Positions 27,359-35,122 of a DNA stretch of 35,122 bases are shown here, piece after piece. Made by a program: the position numbers and the translations under genes. Below the pieces are notes generated by a model, which was given only the letters and a program-made list of their open reading frames with translations, was not told the origin of the DNA and searched no databases. Position 1 is the first letter of the stretch, and each line of letters begins with the position of its first letter. Source of the stretch: Phycisphaerae bacterium (lineage in GTDB: Bacteria; Planctomycetota; Phycisphaerae; JAAYCJ01); assembly GCA_012729815.1 (NCBI GenBank), contig JAAYCJ010000002.1, positions 1 to 35,122 of the forward strand, written 5' to 3'.

Positions 27359-28501
27359 ATGGAAGAACGATTCGCCGTCAACTGCCCGCATTGCCGCCAG
27401 TCATACCGCGTGAGGTACTCAACGCTTGGTCGGGACGCGGTTTGTGCCCAGTGCAAGCAGACGTTCCGCCTGCTGGTCCCGGAGTATCACGGCGAGGACG
27501 AGATCCTGGCGTGGCTGGAGCGTGGACAGGAAAAACCCGCCAACGGCACCGTTGCCGGCCTTAAGATCGTCGATTCGAAGGCCGAGCCGCAGTCTACACC
27601 GCAAGCAATTCCCTCACCGTCATCAACGACTGCAGGCGGCCAGCGCCGCCTGCACCTCTACAAGGTGGACCCGACCCGGGCCTTCTTCTGGTTCCCAGCG
27701 GAGTTACTGCACCAACCCGGGATCCGGGCCTCGTTTCCCCAACGGTGCGTCAAGACCCTCTCCAAAGACGACCTTCACATCTACCTGGTGCACTGGTCGG
27801 CGACTCCCTCGCCGCTGGCGCCGACGGAACACCACGGCAAACCCAAACCCGTGGCCACGCTGGAACAATTTCCGGCCGTGCCCCCTGTCGAGTTGCTGGA
27901 GTTTCTGCCCAAGAGCTACGGCGATGAGCCATTCAGCCTGCCCATGCCCTACTACGCATCCACCGGAGTCGACCCGACCGGCATCGTCCGCACCAGTATC
28001 TCCGGCAACGGCGCCGAACAGCGGTGTTGGCTGAGCATCTCGAACCTCGAGGTCGCCCGGCGATTCTATGCCGCCGTCCAGGGCGATCATGACGAGGAAT
28101 ACCAGAAGTTACGCTTTCACAGCGACTTGCGACGAAAAGACCGCTGGGGGCGACTCTCGGGGCACCTGCAGACGTCCCTGCTGGAGTGGTACAGGCCCTT
28201 GTCCGACGAGCGATTCATCAAGTATCTGCCAGATGAAGAGACACCTAGGACAGCGAACGGATCATCGGGAATTATTATTACCGACAGACGCTTAGTTTTC
28301 CATAAGGATCGGATCTGGCGGGCCTATCCGCTGGAGGAACCACTGACGGTGCGGATGCAGGAGCAGGTGGACGGCGGGGCTTGGGTTGAGGTCTTCTCGG
28401 TCGCTCACGGTCGGGCGGTGACGCGGCTGAGCAGCAAGTCGTGGGCCAATCTCAAGCACTACCTGACCGGCCTGGAGGCGCGGGCGAAATTCTTCGGGTA
28501 G
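27359..28501 (+). CDS. Zinc-ribbon protein with C-terminal PH-like segment
   Basis: ATG 27359 has AAGGA at nine bases. The 380-residue protein begins with a zinc ribbon of the MJ0042 type (Cys9, Cys12, Cys29, Cys32). A Pro/Ser/Thr-rich linker (about 70-92) leads to a large domain with no recognised family. Near the C-terminus I-I-I-T-D-R-R-L-V-F-H followed by P-L-E-E-P-L-T-V resembles bacterial PH-domain (bPH) strands. There is no signal or membrane segment. Similar ribbon-plus-unknown-domain proteins are common in Planctomycetota, with unknown roles. The ribbon is a firm call; the PH-like part is tentative. Confidence 0.7.
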   Translation: MEERFAVNCPHCRQSYRVRYSTLGRDAVCAQCKQTFRLLVPEYHGEDEILAWLERGQEKPANGTVAGLKIVDSKAEPQSTPQAIPSPSSTTAGGQRRLHLYKVDPTRAFFWFPAELLHQPGIRASFPQRCVKTLSKDDLHIYLVHWSATPSPLAPTEHHGKPKPVATLEQFPAVPPVELLEFLPKSYGDEPFSLPMPYYASTGVDPTGIVRTSISGNGAEQRCWLSISNLEVARRFYAAVQGDHDEEYQKLRFHSDLRRKDRWGRLSGHLQTSLLEWYRPLSDERFIKYLPDEETPRTANGSSGIIITDRRLVFHKDRIWRAYPLEEPLTVRMQEQVDGGAWVEVFSVAHGRAVTRLSSKSWANLKHYLTGLEARAKFFG

Positions 28502-28580
28502 CGGCAGAAATTCGGCGGTTGGCGTCATTGACTTTTTGGGGGGCTGGGGGAAAAATTGGGGGAATTTCGCTGATTTTATA

Positions 28581-28608
28581 TTGACTTTCGGCCCCCTCGT
28601 GATATTTT
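28581..28608 (+). promoter_or_regulatory. Promoter of the tRNA-Thr - tuf unit
   Basis: TTGACT (28581-28586) and TATTTT (28603-28608) are 16 bases apart, about 50 bases before the tRNA. A similar TTGACT at 28528 is followed at 17 bases by a weaker AAAAAT. The first lies in an AT-rich region with runs of G, free of genes. Confidence 0.5.
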
Positions 28609-28658
28609 TGAGGGTCTGCGGACCCCTTTGTGCGCCGGGCACTTAGGAGGTCCCTAAA

Positions 28659-28731
<73 letters not shown>

Positions 28732-28779
28732 TGGATTGTTTGTTCACGGACTGGCCCGTCACTTAATTGTGGCCGCTGG

Positions 28780-28807
28780 CTTATTGAACCGGATGAGCGT
28801 CTATAAT
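28780..28807 (+). promoter_or_regulatory. Possible second tuf promoter
   Basis: A perfect TATAAT (28802-28807) has only a weak -35, CTTATT (28780-28785, 16-base spacer). If used, tuf would be made apart from the tRNA. Confidence 0.3.
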
Positions 28808-28861
28808 ATCGAACTAAGGTGCAATTGGTATTAGGGTAATCAGGACAGGAGGTTAGTCTCC

Positions 28862-30079
<1,218 letters not shown>

Positions 30080-30097
30080 TATAATAAGAGGTTTGGG

Positions 30098-30131
30098 CGA
30101 TCCCGGGGCCCTTTTCGCGGCCCCGGGATCG
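30098..30131 (+). other. 13-bp hairpin between tuf and rpmG
   Basis: CGATCCCGGGGCC (30098-30110) pairs perfectly with GGCCCCGGGATCG (30119-30131) around loop CTTTTCGC. No U-run follows, so it is not a standard intrinsic terminator. It may end or process tuf mRNA, or cap the 5' end of the transcript from the promoter just upstream. Confidence 0.75.
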
Positions 30132-30174
30132 ATCTATTACATAGAACAGTGTTGGTTCGGCGGAGAGTCTGACG

Positions 30175-30348
30175 ATGGCAAAGGGTCCGAAAGGCGAGTG
30201 GGTTTGGATGGAATGCACCAGTTGCGGTTCGCGGAACTACCGGACCCCGGTTTCGGCCAAGCCCGGCCAGGGCCAGGTGAAACTGGAACTGAGCAAGTAC
30301 TGTCCGCGCGAGCGGAAGCACACGACGCACAAGATCCGCCGGAAGTAG
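30175..30348 (+). CDS. rpmG: 50S ribosomal protein L33
   Basis: The 57-residue protein begins at ATG 30175 after CGGAGAG. It has the L33 pattern: E-C-T-S-C-G near 13-18, N-Y-R-T at 21-24 and K-Y-C-P-R-E-R-K-H-T near 41-50. Cys14, Cys17 and Cys43 are present, but the fourth position of a zinc ribbon (46) is Glu, so zinc binding would be with three Cys or absent. It is part of the large ribosomal subunit near the E site. Its place between tuf and tRNA-Trp/secE is the conserved order for this cluster. Confidence 0.95.
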   Translation: MAKGPKGEWVWMECTSCGSRNYRTPVSAKPGQGQVKLELSKYCPRERKHTTHKIRRK

Positions 30349-30366
30349 GCTGATTGTAACGCCGGG

Positions 30367-30395
30367 CGTTCCCAGGCCTTGCGGCCTGACGAACG
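30367..30395 (+). other. Hairpin between rpmG and tRNA-Trp
   Basis: Outer stem CGTTC/GAACG (30367-30371, 30391-30395) and inner stem CAGGCC/GGCCTG (30373-30378, 30383-30388) close a TTGC loop. It ends 27 bases before the tRNA and may guide 5' processing of tRNA-Trp or protect the rpmG message. Confidence 0.55.
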
Positions 30396-30422
30396 GCGAA
30401 CCAGCGACCGAGACTGCGACAC

Positions 30423-30496
30423 AGGGCAGTAGCTCAATTTGGTAGAGCACCGGTCTCCAAAACCGGCGGTTGGGGGTTCGAGTCCCTCCTGCCCTG
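30423..30496 (+). tRNA. tRNA-Trp (anticodon CCA)
   Basis: Acceptor AGGGCAG pairs with CTGCCCT, discriminator base G; the D-arm begins GCTCAA, the anticodon stem is CCGGT/ACCGG with loop CTCCAAA, and the T-loop is TTCGAGT. No CCA is encoded. The tRNA lies between rpmG and secE, as in many bacteria, and is probably cut from the polycistronic message. Confidence 0.97.
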
Positions 30497-30560
30497 TTGT
30501 GTCGTCGGGGACCACGGACCCGGCGGCTAGCGTAACCTCTTGCGAGAGAGCAGGTTAGAG

Positions 30561-31022
30561 ATGGCAAACAAGACGAGCACGACCAATGCGGAACAGGCCC
30601 AGTGGTTCAGCGTGTACAAGCCGACGCAAGGCTACTGGACCCGGCTGTGCACCGCTTTGGGCAGTGCGGCCCTGGTCGCCTGGGGCGCCCACTGGCTGTT
30701 CCAGAAGATGGAGCCCTACGGCACCACTCCGACCGGACAGTACCTGCAGGTAGGGGTGACGTTGCTGTGGATCGTGGCCTGGGCCCTGGTGCTTTACTGG
30801 CTCATCGGCCGCAACGCCCGGACGGTGGACTTCTTTGTCGCCGTCGAGAGCGAAATGAAGAAGGTCAACTGGTCGTCGAAGCAAGAGGTGATCGGGGCGA
30901 CCAAGGTGGTGATGCTGTTCGTGGTGCTGCTGAGCCTGATGCTGTTCGCGGTGGACATTCTGTTCATGCTGTTCTTCTCGGCGATCGGCGTCTTGCGGGC
31001 GGCCGGATCGGCGTTATTTTAA
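30561..31022 (+). CDS. secE: Preprotein translocase subunit SecE, three membrane helices
   Basis: Start at ATG 30561; GTG or ATG further up lacks support. Of 153 residues the last 65 are the SecE core: D-F-F-V-A-V-E-S-E-M-K-K-V-N-W at 90-104 and a membrane helix at about 113-143. SecE holds SecY together in the translocon. Two extra hydrophobic helices (about 28-48 and 62-83) precede the core, as in E. coli SecE but unlike the one-helix SecE of many bacteria. It lies between tRNA-Trp and nusG, its normal neighbour. Confidence 0.93.
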   Translation: MANKTSTTNAEQAQWFSVYKPTQGYWTRLCTALGSAALVAWGAHWLFQKMEPYGTTPTGQYLQVGVTLLWIVAWALVLYWLIGRNARTVDFFVAVESEMKKVNWSSKQEVIGATKVVMLFVVLLSLMLFAVDILFMLFFSAIGVLRAAGSALF

Positions 31023-31084
31023 GAGGATCGGCGAGGCAAACGGCAATAGAACGGCCAAGACTGACCGAAACGGTCGGGGATGTT

Positions 31085-31633
31085 ATGTCCAAACAGTGGT
31101 ATGTATTGCGGGTGGCGTCCAACAAGGAAGATCAGGTCTGCGAGGCCTTGACCAAGAAGGTGCAGATCGAGAGCCTGGACGAGATCATCGGCCGGGTGCT
31201 CGTACCGACGGTCAAGGAAAAGCGGGTCAAGGGCGGCCAGGCGAAGGTGGTGGAACGCAAGCTGTATCCGGGCTACGTCTTCGTGGAAATGCAGACCAAC
31301 GAGGACGGGACCATTCCGGAACACGCGTGGTTCATGATCAAGGAGACGATGGGCGTCGGCGACTTCATCGGGTCGGACAACAAGCCGGTGCCGATGGCGA
31401 CCGGCGACGTCGAGAAGATGCTCACGGTGGTCGAGCGGGCCAAGGACGAGCCATCGATCGCCATCGACTTCCAGAAAGGCGATCAGATCAAGATCAAGGA
31501 AGGTCCGTTCGAGAACTTCGAAGGCAAGGTCGAAGAGGTCAACACGCAGCAGGGCCGGGTGAAAGTTATCGTGACGGTATTCGGTCGGGCGACCGAGCTC
31601 GAGCTCGAATACTGGCAGATCGAGAAGGCATAG
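31085..31633 (+). CDS. nusG: Transcription termination/antitermination factor NusG
   Basis: ATG 31085 begins a 182-residue protein of normal length. The NGN domain starts Q-W-Y-V-L-R-V-A-S and has [10 protein letters not shown] near 61-70. The KOW domain is [15 protein letters not shown] near 139-153. NusG binds RNA polymerase and links it to Rho or to the ribosome through S10. It lies 62 bases after secE, in the standard order before rplK. Confidence 0.97.
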   Translation: MSKQWYVLRVASNKEDQVCEALTKKVQIESLDEIIGRVLVPTVKEKRVKGGQAKVVERKLYPGYVFVEMQTNEDGTIPEHAWFMIKETMGVGDFIGSDNKPVPMATGDVEKMLTVVERAKDEPSIAIDFQKGDQIKIKEGPFENFEGKVEEVNTQQGRVKVIVTVFGRATELELEYWQIEKA

Positions 31634-31664
31634 GCAGGGACAGAATCAACCGAAGGGAACGATC

Positions 31665-32090
31665 ATGGCAAAGGAAGTAACGGCGACGATCAAGGTTCAG
31701 GCCCCCGGCGGTCAGGCCACACCGGCCCCCCCTATCGGACCGGCCCTGGGCCAGCACGGCGTGAATATCGGGCAGTTCGTCAGTCAATTCAACGAACGGA
31801 CCAAGCAGTACAACGGAATGACCATTCCGGCGGTCATCACGGTCTACAGCGACCGGAGTTTTGACTTCGTGGTCAAGAGCCCGCCCGCGGCCGCCCTGCT
31901 GAAAGAGGCGGCGAAGGTGGCCAAGGGTTCGGGCGTGCCGAACAAGGACAAGGTCGGCCAGGTCACGCGGGCCGACGTCCGGAAGATCGCCGAAACCAAG
32001 ATGCAGGACCTCAACGCCTTCGACCTCGACCAGGCGATGCGCGTCGTCGAGGGCACGGCCAGAAGCATGGGAATCGACGTGGTGGACTAG
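31665..32090 (+). CDS. rplK: 50S ribosomal protein L11
   Basis: The 141-residue protein follows GAAGGGA and has the L11 signature [16 protein letters not shown] in the N-terminal domain. The C-terminal domain that binds 23S rRNA at the GTPase centre starts near 75 and ends I-D-V-V-D. Length and order are typical. It is the first of the rplKAJL genes. Confidence 0.98.
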   Translation: MAKEVTATIKVQAPGGQATPAPPIGPALGQHGVNIGQFVSQFNERTKQYNGMTIPAVITVYSDRSFDFVVKSPPAAALLKEAAKVAKGSGVPNKDKVGQVTRADVRKIAETKMQDLNAFDLDQAMRVVEGTARSMGIDVVD

Positions 32091-32173
32091 ACGGTCCGTC
32101 GAAGCCCGCTTGAAAACTCAGTGATCAACCCGCCTGACCACGGGCGGATGTGAAAATCAGTGGGAGCTTAATA

Positions 32174-32857
32174 ATGAAGCGAGGAAAAAAGTATCAGAAG
32201 ATGCAGGAGCTGCTGGCGGACAAGCCGCAGCCGATGGAGGTGCTTGAGGCCATCGGCATCCTCAAGCAGTTCGGTCTCACCAAGTTCGACCAGACGGTCG
32301 AGTGCGTGGTGAACCTGGGGATCGACCCGCGTCAGGCGGACCAGCAGGTTCGCGGAGCGCTGGCCATGCCCAAAGGGATCGGCAAGGCGCGGACGGTGAT
32401 CGCGTTCTGCGACCCCGACTCGGTGGAGAAGGCCAAGGAGGCCGGGGCCGTCGAGGCCGGTGGCGAAGATCTGGTCAAGAAGATTCAGGACGGCTGGATG
32501 GACTTCGACGTCGCGCTGGCCACGCCGGCAATGATGCGTCTGGTCGGTCGTCTGGGCCGGGTGCTCGGCCCGCAGGGCAAGATGCCCTCGCCGAAGGGCG
32601 GTACGGTGACCGACGACATCATCACGGCGGTGTCGGAGTACCGTTCGGGCAAACTGGAGTACCGCAACGATGCCGGTGGAAACGTGCACATGGTGGTCGG
32701 CAAGCTCAGCTTTTCAGCGGAGGACCTGGCGGCCAACATCGAGGCGTTCCTGGCCCACATCCGTCGGGTCAAACCGTCGTCATCCCGCGGAACCTACATC
32801 AAGAAGGCGGTCATCACCGCGACCATGAGCCCGGGCATCCAGATCACGGCGGCCTGA
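32174..32857 (+). CDS. rplA: 50S ribosomal protein L1
   Basis: ATG 32174 has GGGAG at eight bases; an upstream in-frame start at 32150 lacks this. The 227-residue protein has the L1 hallmarks L-G-R-V-L-G-P-Q-G-K-M-P-S-P-K-G-G-T-V near the middle and L-S-F-S-A-E-D-L-A-A-N in domain II. L1 binds the 23S L1 stalk and in many bacteria represses translation of its own rplKA mRNA; no such L1-binding leader was identified here. Confidence 0.97.
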   Translation: MKRGKKYQKMQELLADKPQPMEVLEAIGILKQFGLTKFDQTVECVVNLGIDPRQADQQVRGALAMPKGIGKARTVIAFCDPDSVEKAKEAGAVEAGGEDLVKKIQDGWMDFDVALATPAMMRLVGRLGRVLGPQGKMPSPKGGTVTDDIITAVSEYRSGKLEYRNDAGGNVHMVVGKLSFSAEDLAANIEAFLAHIRRVKPSSSRGTYIKKAVITATMSPGIQITAA

Positions 32858-32900
32858 GCGAGTACCAATCCCCAAGCAACAGGAAGGCAGGTTCGAGAGC

Positions 32901-33437
32901 ATGAGCAAGCCATTAAAAGACCTGATTACGAAAGAACTGAAGTCCCGGCTTTCCAACGTGGAAAGCGCGATGGTGGTCAACCCGATCCTCCTGACCGGCG
33001 TCGAGAGCAACCGTTTCCGCGGGGCTCTGAAGGCCAAGAACATCGAGATGCATCTGGTGAAGAACTCGCTGGCCCAGCGGGCGCTGGCGGGCACGAAGCT
33101 GGAAGGCATCGGCGAGATCCTGACCGGCCCGTCCGCTGTGGTCTACGGCGGCGAGTCGATTGTGGACGTGGCCCGGGAGATCCACGACTGGACCAAGAAG
33201 CTGACCAAGCTGGAGGTCTGCGGCGCCATCGTCGATGGCGAGGTGGTCGACGCGGAAGGCGCCAAGCAGTTGGCCAAGATGCCCAGCCGGGTCGAGCTGC
33301 AAGGCCAGATCGTGCAGTTGGCCCAGTCGCCCGGAGCGCGGGTTGCCTCGGCGATCGGAGCGCCGGCCGGACGGATCGCCGGATGCATCAAGTCGCTGGT
33401 GGAGAAGCTGGAAACCCCAAGCGGGGCTGCCGCTTGA
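32901..33437 (+). CDS. rplJ: 50S ribosomal protein L10
   Basis: The 178-residue protein has the L10 N-terminal domain, with V-K-N-S-L-A-Q-R-A-L near 53-62 and L-T-G-P-S-A-V near 74-80. A C-terminal helix binds L7/L12 dimers to form the stalk. AGGAAGG lies upstream of ATG 32901. The rplA-rplJ gap is only 43 bases, too short for a full L10 leader of the E. coli kind, so regulation may differ. Confidence 0.95.
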   Translation: MSKPLKDLITKELKSRLSNVESAMVVNPILLTGVESNRFRGALKAKNIEMHLVKNSLAQRALAGTKLEGIGEILTGPSAVVYGGESIVDVAREIHDWTKKLTKLEVCGAIVDGEVVDAEGAKQLAKMPSRVELQGQIVQLAQSPGARVASAIGAPAGRIAGCIKSLVEKLETPSGAAA

Positions 33438-33570
33438 TTTTAATAACTGTCGCCTTATTCGGCCGGACCTACGATTGGTTTCTACGCACTTCCACTCGGC
33501 AGGCCAACCGGATCGGAGAAGGCGGCGAATTCGGTTTTTAGTTGACTTTTAGAAGGAAGGTTGATAAGCA

Positions 33571-33975
33571 ATGACAGAACGCGAATGGTCATCGGACATT
33601 AAGGACATTGGTGATAAGATTGTTGCTCTGACGCTGATGCAGGCCAAGGAGCTCGGCGACTATCTGAAGGAAGTGCACGGGATCGAGCCGGCCGCCGGTG
33701 CGGTGGCCGTGGCGGCGATGCCGGGCGCGGGCGCCGGCGGGGAGGCGGCGGCAGCCGAGGAGAAGACCTCTTTCGACGTGATTCTGACCTCTGCGGGCGA
33801 CAAGAAGATCCAGGTGATCAAGGTGGTCCGCCAGGCGACGAATCTGGGCCTGAAGGAGGCGAAGGATCTGGTTGACGGCGCACCCAAGCCGGTCAAGGAA
33901 GGCCTGAGCAAGGACGAGGCCGAGCAGTTGAAGAAGGAGCTCGAGGAGGCCGGTGCGACTGTCGAATTGAAATGA
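33571..33975 (+). CDS. rplL: 50S ribosomal protein L7/L12
   Basis: GAAGG precedes ATG 33571. The 134-residue protein has a dimerisation domain, then an Ala/Gly-rich hinge (about 41-63). The C-terminal domain [20 protein letters not shown] follows and ends [10 protein letters not shown]. It recruits EF-Tu and EF-G to the ribosome. The 133-base gap after rplJ holds TTGACT at 33542 but no usable -10 before the gene. Confidence 0.97.
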   Translation: MTEREWSSDIKDIGDKIVALTLMQAKELGDYLKEVHGIEPAAGAVAVAAMPGAGAGGEAAAAEEKTSFDVILTSAGDKKIQVIKVVRQATNLGLKEAKDLVDGAPKPVKEGLSKDEAEQLKKELEEAGATVELK

Positions 33976-33997
33976 CCTTGACGTACGGTCCTATAAT
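33967..33997 (+). promoter_or_regulatory. Candidate rpoB promoter
   Basis: A perfect TATAAT (33992-33997) lies 16 bases after the rplL stop. TTGAAA at 33967-33972 gives a long 19-base spacer. A better-looking TTGACG at 33978 is only 8 bases away and cannot serve. Confidence 0.35.
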
Positions 33998-34026
33998 ACT
34001 ACAAGAAGGCGTTATTCCCGCGGCGT

Positions 34027-34053
34027 CCGGGAAGTCTGTCCCGGGCGCCCGGG
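34027..34053 (+). other. Two mutually exclusive hairpins in the rplL-rpoB gap
   Basis: CCGGGA (34027-34032) pairs with TCCCGG (34039-34044). The same TCCCGGG also belongs to the perfect palindrome CCCGGGCGCCCGGG (34040-34053). Only one can form at a time. Such switching structures resemble attenuation, and this gap in E. coli carries a partial terminator and an RNase III site. Confidence 0.5.
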
Positions 34054-34184
34054 TTACGTTTGCGCATTGGGGCCGGAAGCATTTTCAGGCACGAAGGACC
34101 AACCGAGCGGGGTGTGCTTTCCGAGACGGCGAGCGACGGCGCAAGGGGTGAGACAGGCGGACATTTTTTGGAGAGGTCCGAGCC

Positions 34185-35122
34185 ATGACAGCGAGCGGTT
34201 TGATCTTCAAGGAAATCAAGTCATTCAGTAAAGTTGGCGACGCGCTTCCCGTGCCGGACTTGGTGCGGGTCCAGCGCCAGGCGTACGAGCGTTTCCTGCA
34301 GGAGACGGTCGAGCCGGAAAAGCGCAAGGGCGAGGGGCTCGAGGCGCTGTTTCGCGAGACTTTCCCGATTGAAAGCTACGCAGGCGATGTCCTGCTGGAA
34401 TACCTGTACTACGACCTGGGCCGCCCGCGGTACACGCCGGAAGAGTGCCGCGATCTGCGGCTGACATTCGGCAGACCGATGCGGATCCGGGTGCGGATGA
34501 CCCGCAAGGAGACGCAGGAGAGCCTCGAGGAGAGCATTTACCTCGGCGACATGCCGATCATGATGGGCGGCGGCGAGTTCATCATCAACGGCGCAACGCG
34601 CGTGATCGTTTCGCAGCTCCACCGTTCGCCGGGCGTGGATTTCGTGATCGAGTCGCAGCAGGCGGACCGCCCGCTTCACGCGGCGCGGGTCATCCCGGAA
34701 CGCGGTTCGTGGATCGAGATCAACGTGAGCAAGCGGGAACTGCTGGCGGTGCGGATCGATCAGTCGTCCAAGATGCCGGCGACGACGTTCCTGCGGGCGC
34801 TGGACGCGGCGTTCAGTTCGGATGTCGAGATCATCCGCGCGTTCTACCCGACGACGATGATGTCCGTCGGGCAGTTGAAGCCGACGATGATCACGGCGGC
34901 CGCGGTCGTCGACCCGGGAACGGGCGAGGAACTGCTGCCGGCCGGGGCCCAGATCGGCGAGGCCATCAAGAAGCTCCAGGCCAGCGACCTGGAGGAGATC
35001 GAGGTGGTCGAGAAGGCGGGCGACCCGATCATCCTGAATACGCTGTCCGAAGACACCTCGCGGTCGCACGAAGAGGCGCTGCTGAAGATCTACGCCCGGT
35101 TGCGGCCCGGCAACCCGCCGCA
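34185..35122 (+). CDS. rpoB: DNA-directed RNA polymerase beta subunit, 3' partial
   Basis: ATG 34185 follows GGAGAGG at nine bases. The frame stays open to the end of the window, giving the first 312 residues of a protein normally about 1200-1400 long. The N-terminus F-S-K-V-G-D-A-L-P-V-P-D-L-V-R-V-Q and the region Y-L-G-D-M-P-I-M-M-G-G-G-E-F-I-I-N-G-A-T-R-V are the conserved beta-subunit protrusion and lobe entry. S-Q-L-H-R-S-P-G-V-D-F follows as usual. The rifampicin region lies beyond the window. It is the last gene of the rplKAJL-rpoB cluster. Confidence 0.97.
   Translation, partial: MTASGLIFKEIKSFSKVGDALPVPDLVRVQRQAYERFLQETVEPEKRKGEGLEALFRETFPIESYAGDVLLEYLYYDLGRPRYTPEECRDLRLTFGRPMRIRVRMTRKETQESLEESIYLGDMPIMMGGGEFIINGATRVIVSQLHRSPGVDFVIESQQADRPLHAARVIPERGSWIEINVSKRELLAVRIDQSSKMPATTFLRALDAAFSSDVEIIRAFYPTTMMSVGQLKPTMITAAAVVDPGTGEELLPAGAQIGEAIKKLQASDLEEIEVVEKAGDPIILNTLSEDTSRSHEEALLKIYARLRPGNPP

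Noticed and set aside
33978-33997. TTGACG and TATAAT as an rpoB promoter pair
   Set aside because: The spacer is only 8 bases, too short for sigma70 recognition.
34221-35069. A 282-codon minus-strand frame opposite rpoB
   Set aside because: It is the antisense shadow of the clear rpoB frame, with Arg/His/Asp-rich non-protein composition.

Overview
The window looks like a GC-rich chromosome segment from a Planctomycetota bacterium, probably class Phycisphaerae; the class is an inference. Three things point there. The elongation factor Tu carries the planctomycete form of switch I (an R-D-x-T-K..T-I-A-x-x-H-V-E-Y pattern) instead of the usual R-G-I-T-I. Several proteins have an N-terminal prepilin segment ([10 protein letters not shown]) with a C-terminal H-x9-D-(G/A) motif, a type greatly expanded in Planctomycetota. 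A winged-helix/LacI-like sugar regulator sits among glycan-degrading enzymes.

Region 1 (1-9.9 kb) is accessory and deals with glycans. It holds a partial oligogalacturonate lyase (PL22), a GH51-like alpha-L-arabinofuranosidase, a GntR/LacI-type regulator and a large secreted DUF4091/GH123-like enzyme. Interleaved with these are three pseudopilins. A fourth protein has a pseudopilin-like soluble domain attached to a four-helix membrane domain. Two pseudopilins overlap the stop codon of the upstream gene (ATGA), so enzyme or regulator and pseudopilin are probably translationally coupled. The substrates suggested are pectic: oligogalacturonides and arabinan side chains.

Region 2 (9.9-19 kb) is a mixed housekeeping and unknown region. 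It has an RluA-family pseudouridine synthase with a strongly acidic N-terminus, a PAP2-family membrane protein lacking the motif-1 arginines, gcvT, recQ, a small lipoprotein, LemA, a DUF3137-like protein, a two-bundle ferritin-like protein and a pair of very small lipoprotein genes.

Region 3 (19-28.5 kb) begins with a 517-base stretch without a recognisable gene. It is followed by carB, an endonuclease III-like glycosylase, a CPBP membrane protease, two coupled unknown genes, an Abhydrolase_7-type esterase and a zinc-ribbon protein.

Region 4 (28.6-35.1 kb) is the conserved translation/transcription cluster tRNA-Thr - tuf - rpmG - tRNA-Trp - secE - nusG - rplK - rplA - rplJ - rplL - rpoB, all on the plus strand; rpoB runs off the window. 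A near-consensus promoter at the end of tuf fires just before a 13-bp hairpin. The rplL-rpoB gap holds two mutually exclusive hairpins.

No CRISPR array, insertion sequence, phage or canonical defence system was seen. The less ordinary content is the pseudopilin-coupled glycan cluster, the phased operator-like repeats over an apparently leaderless regulator start, the tandem ferritin-like protein, and the regulatory RNA structures of the rpoB cluster.
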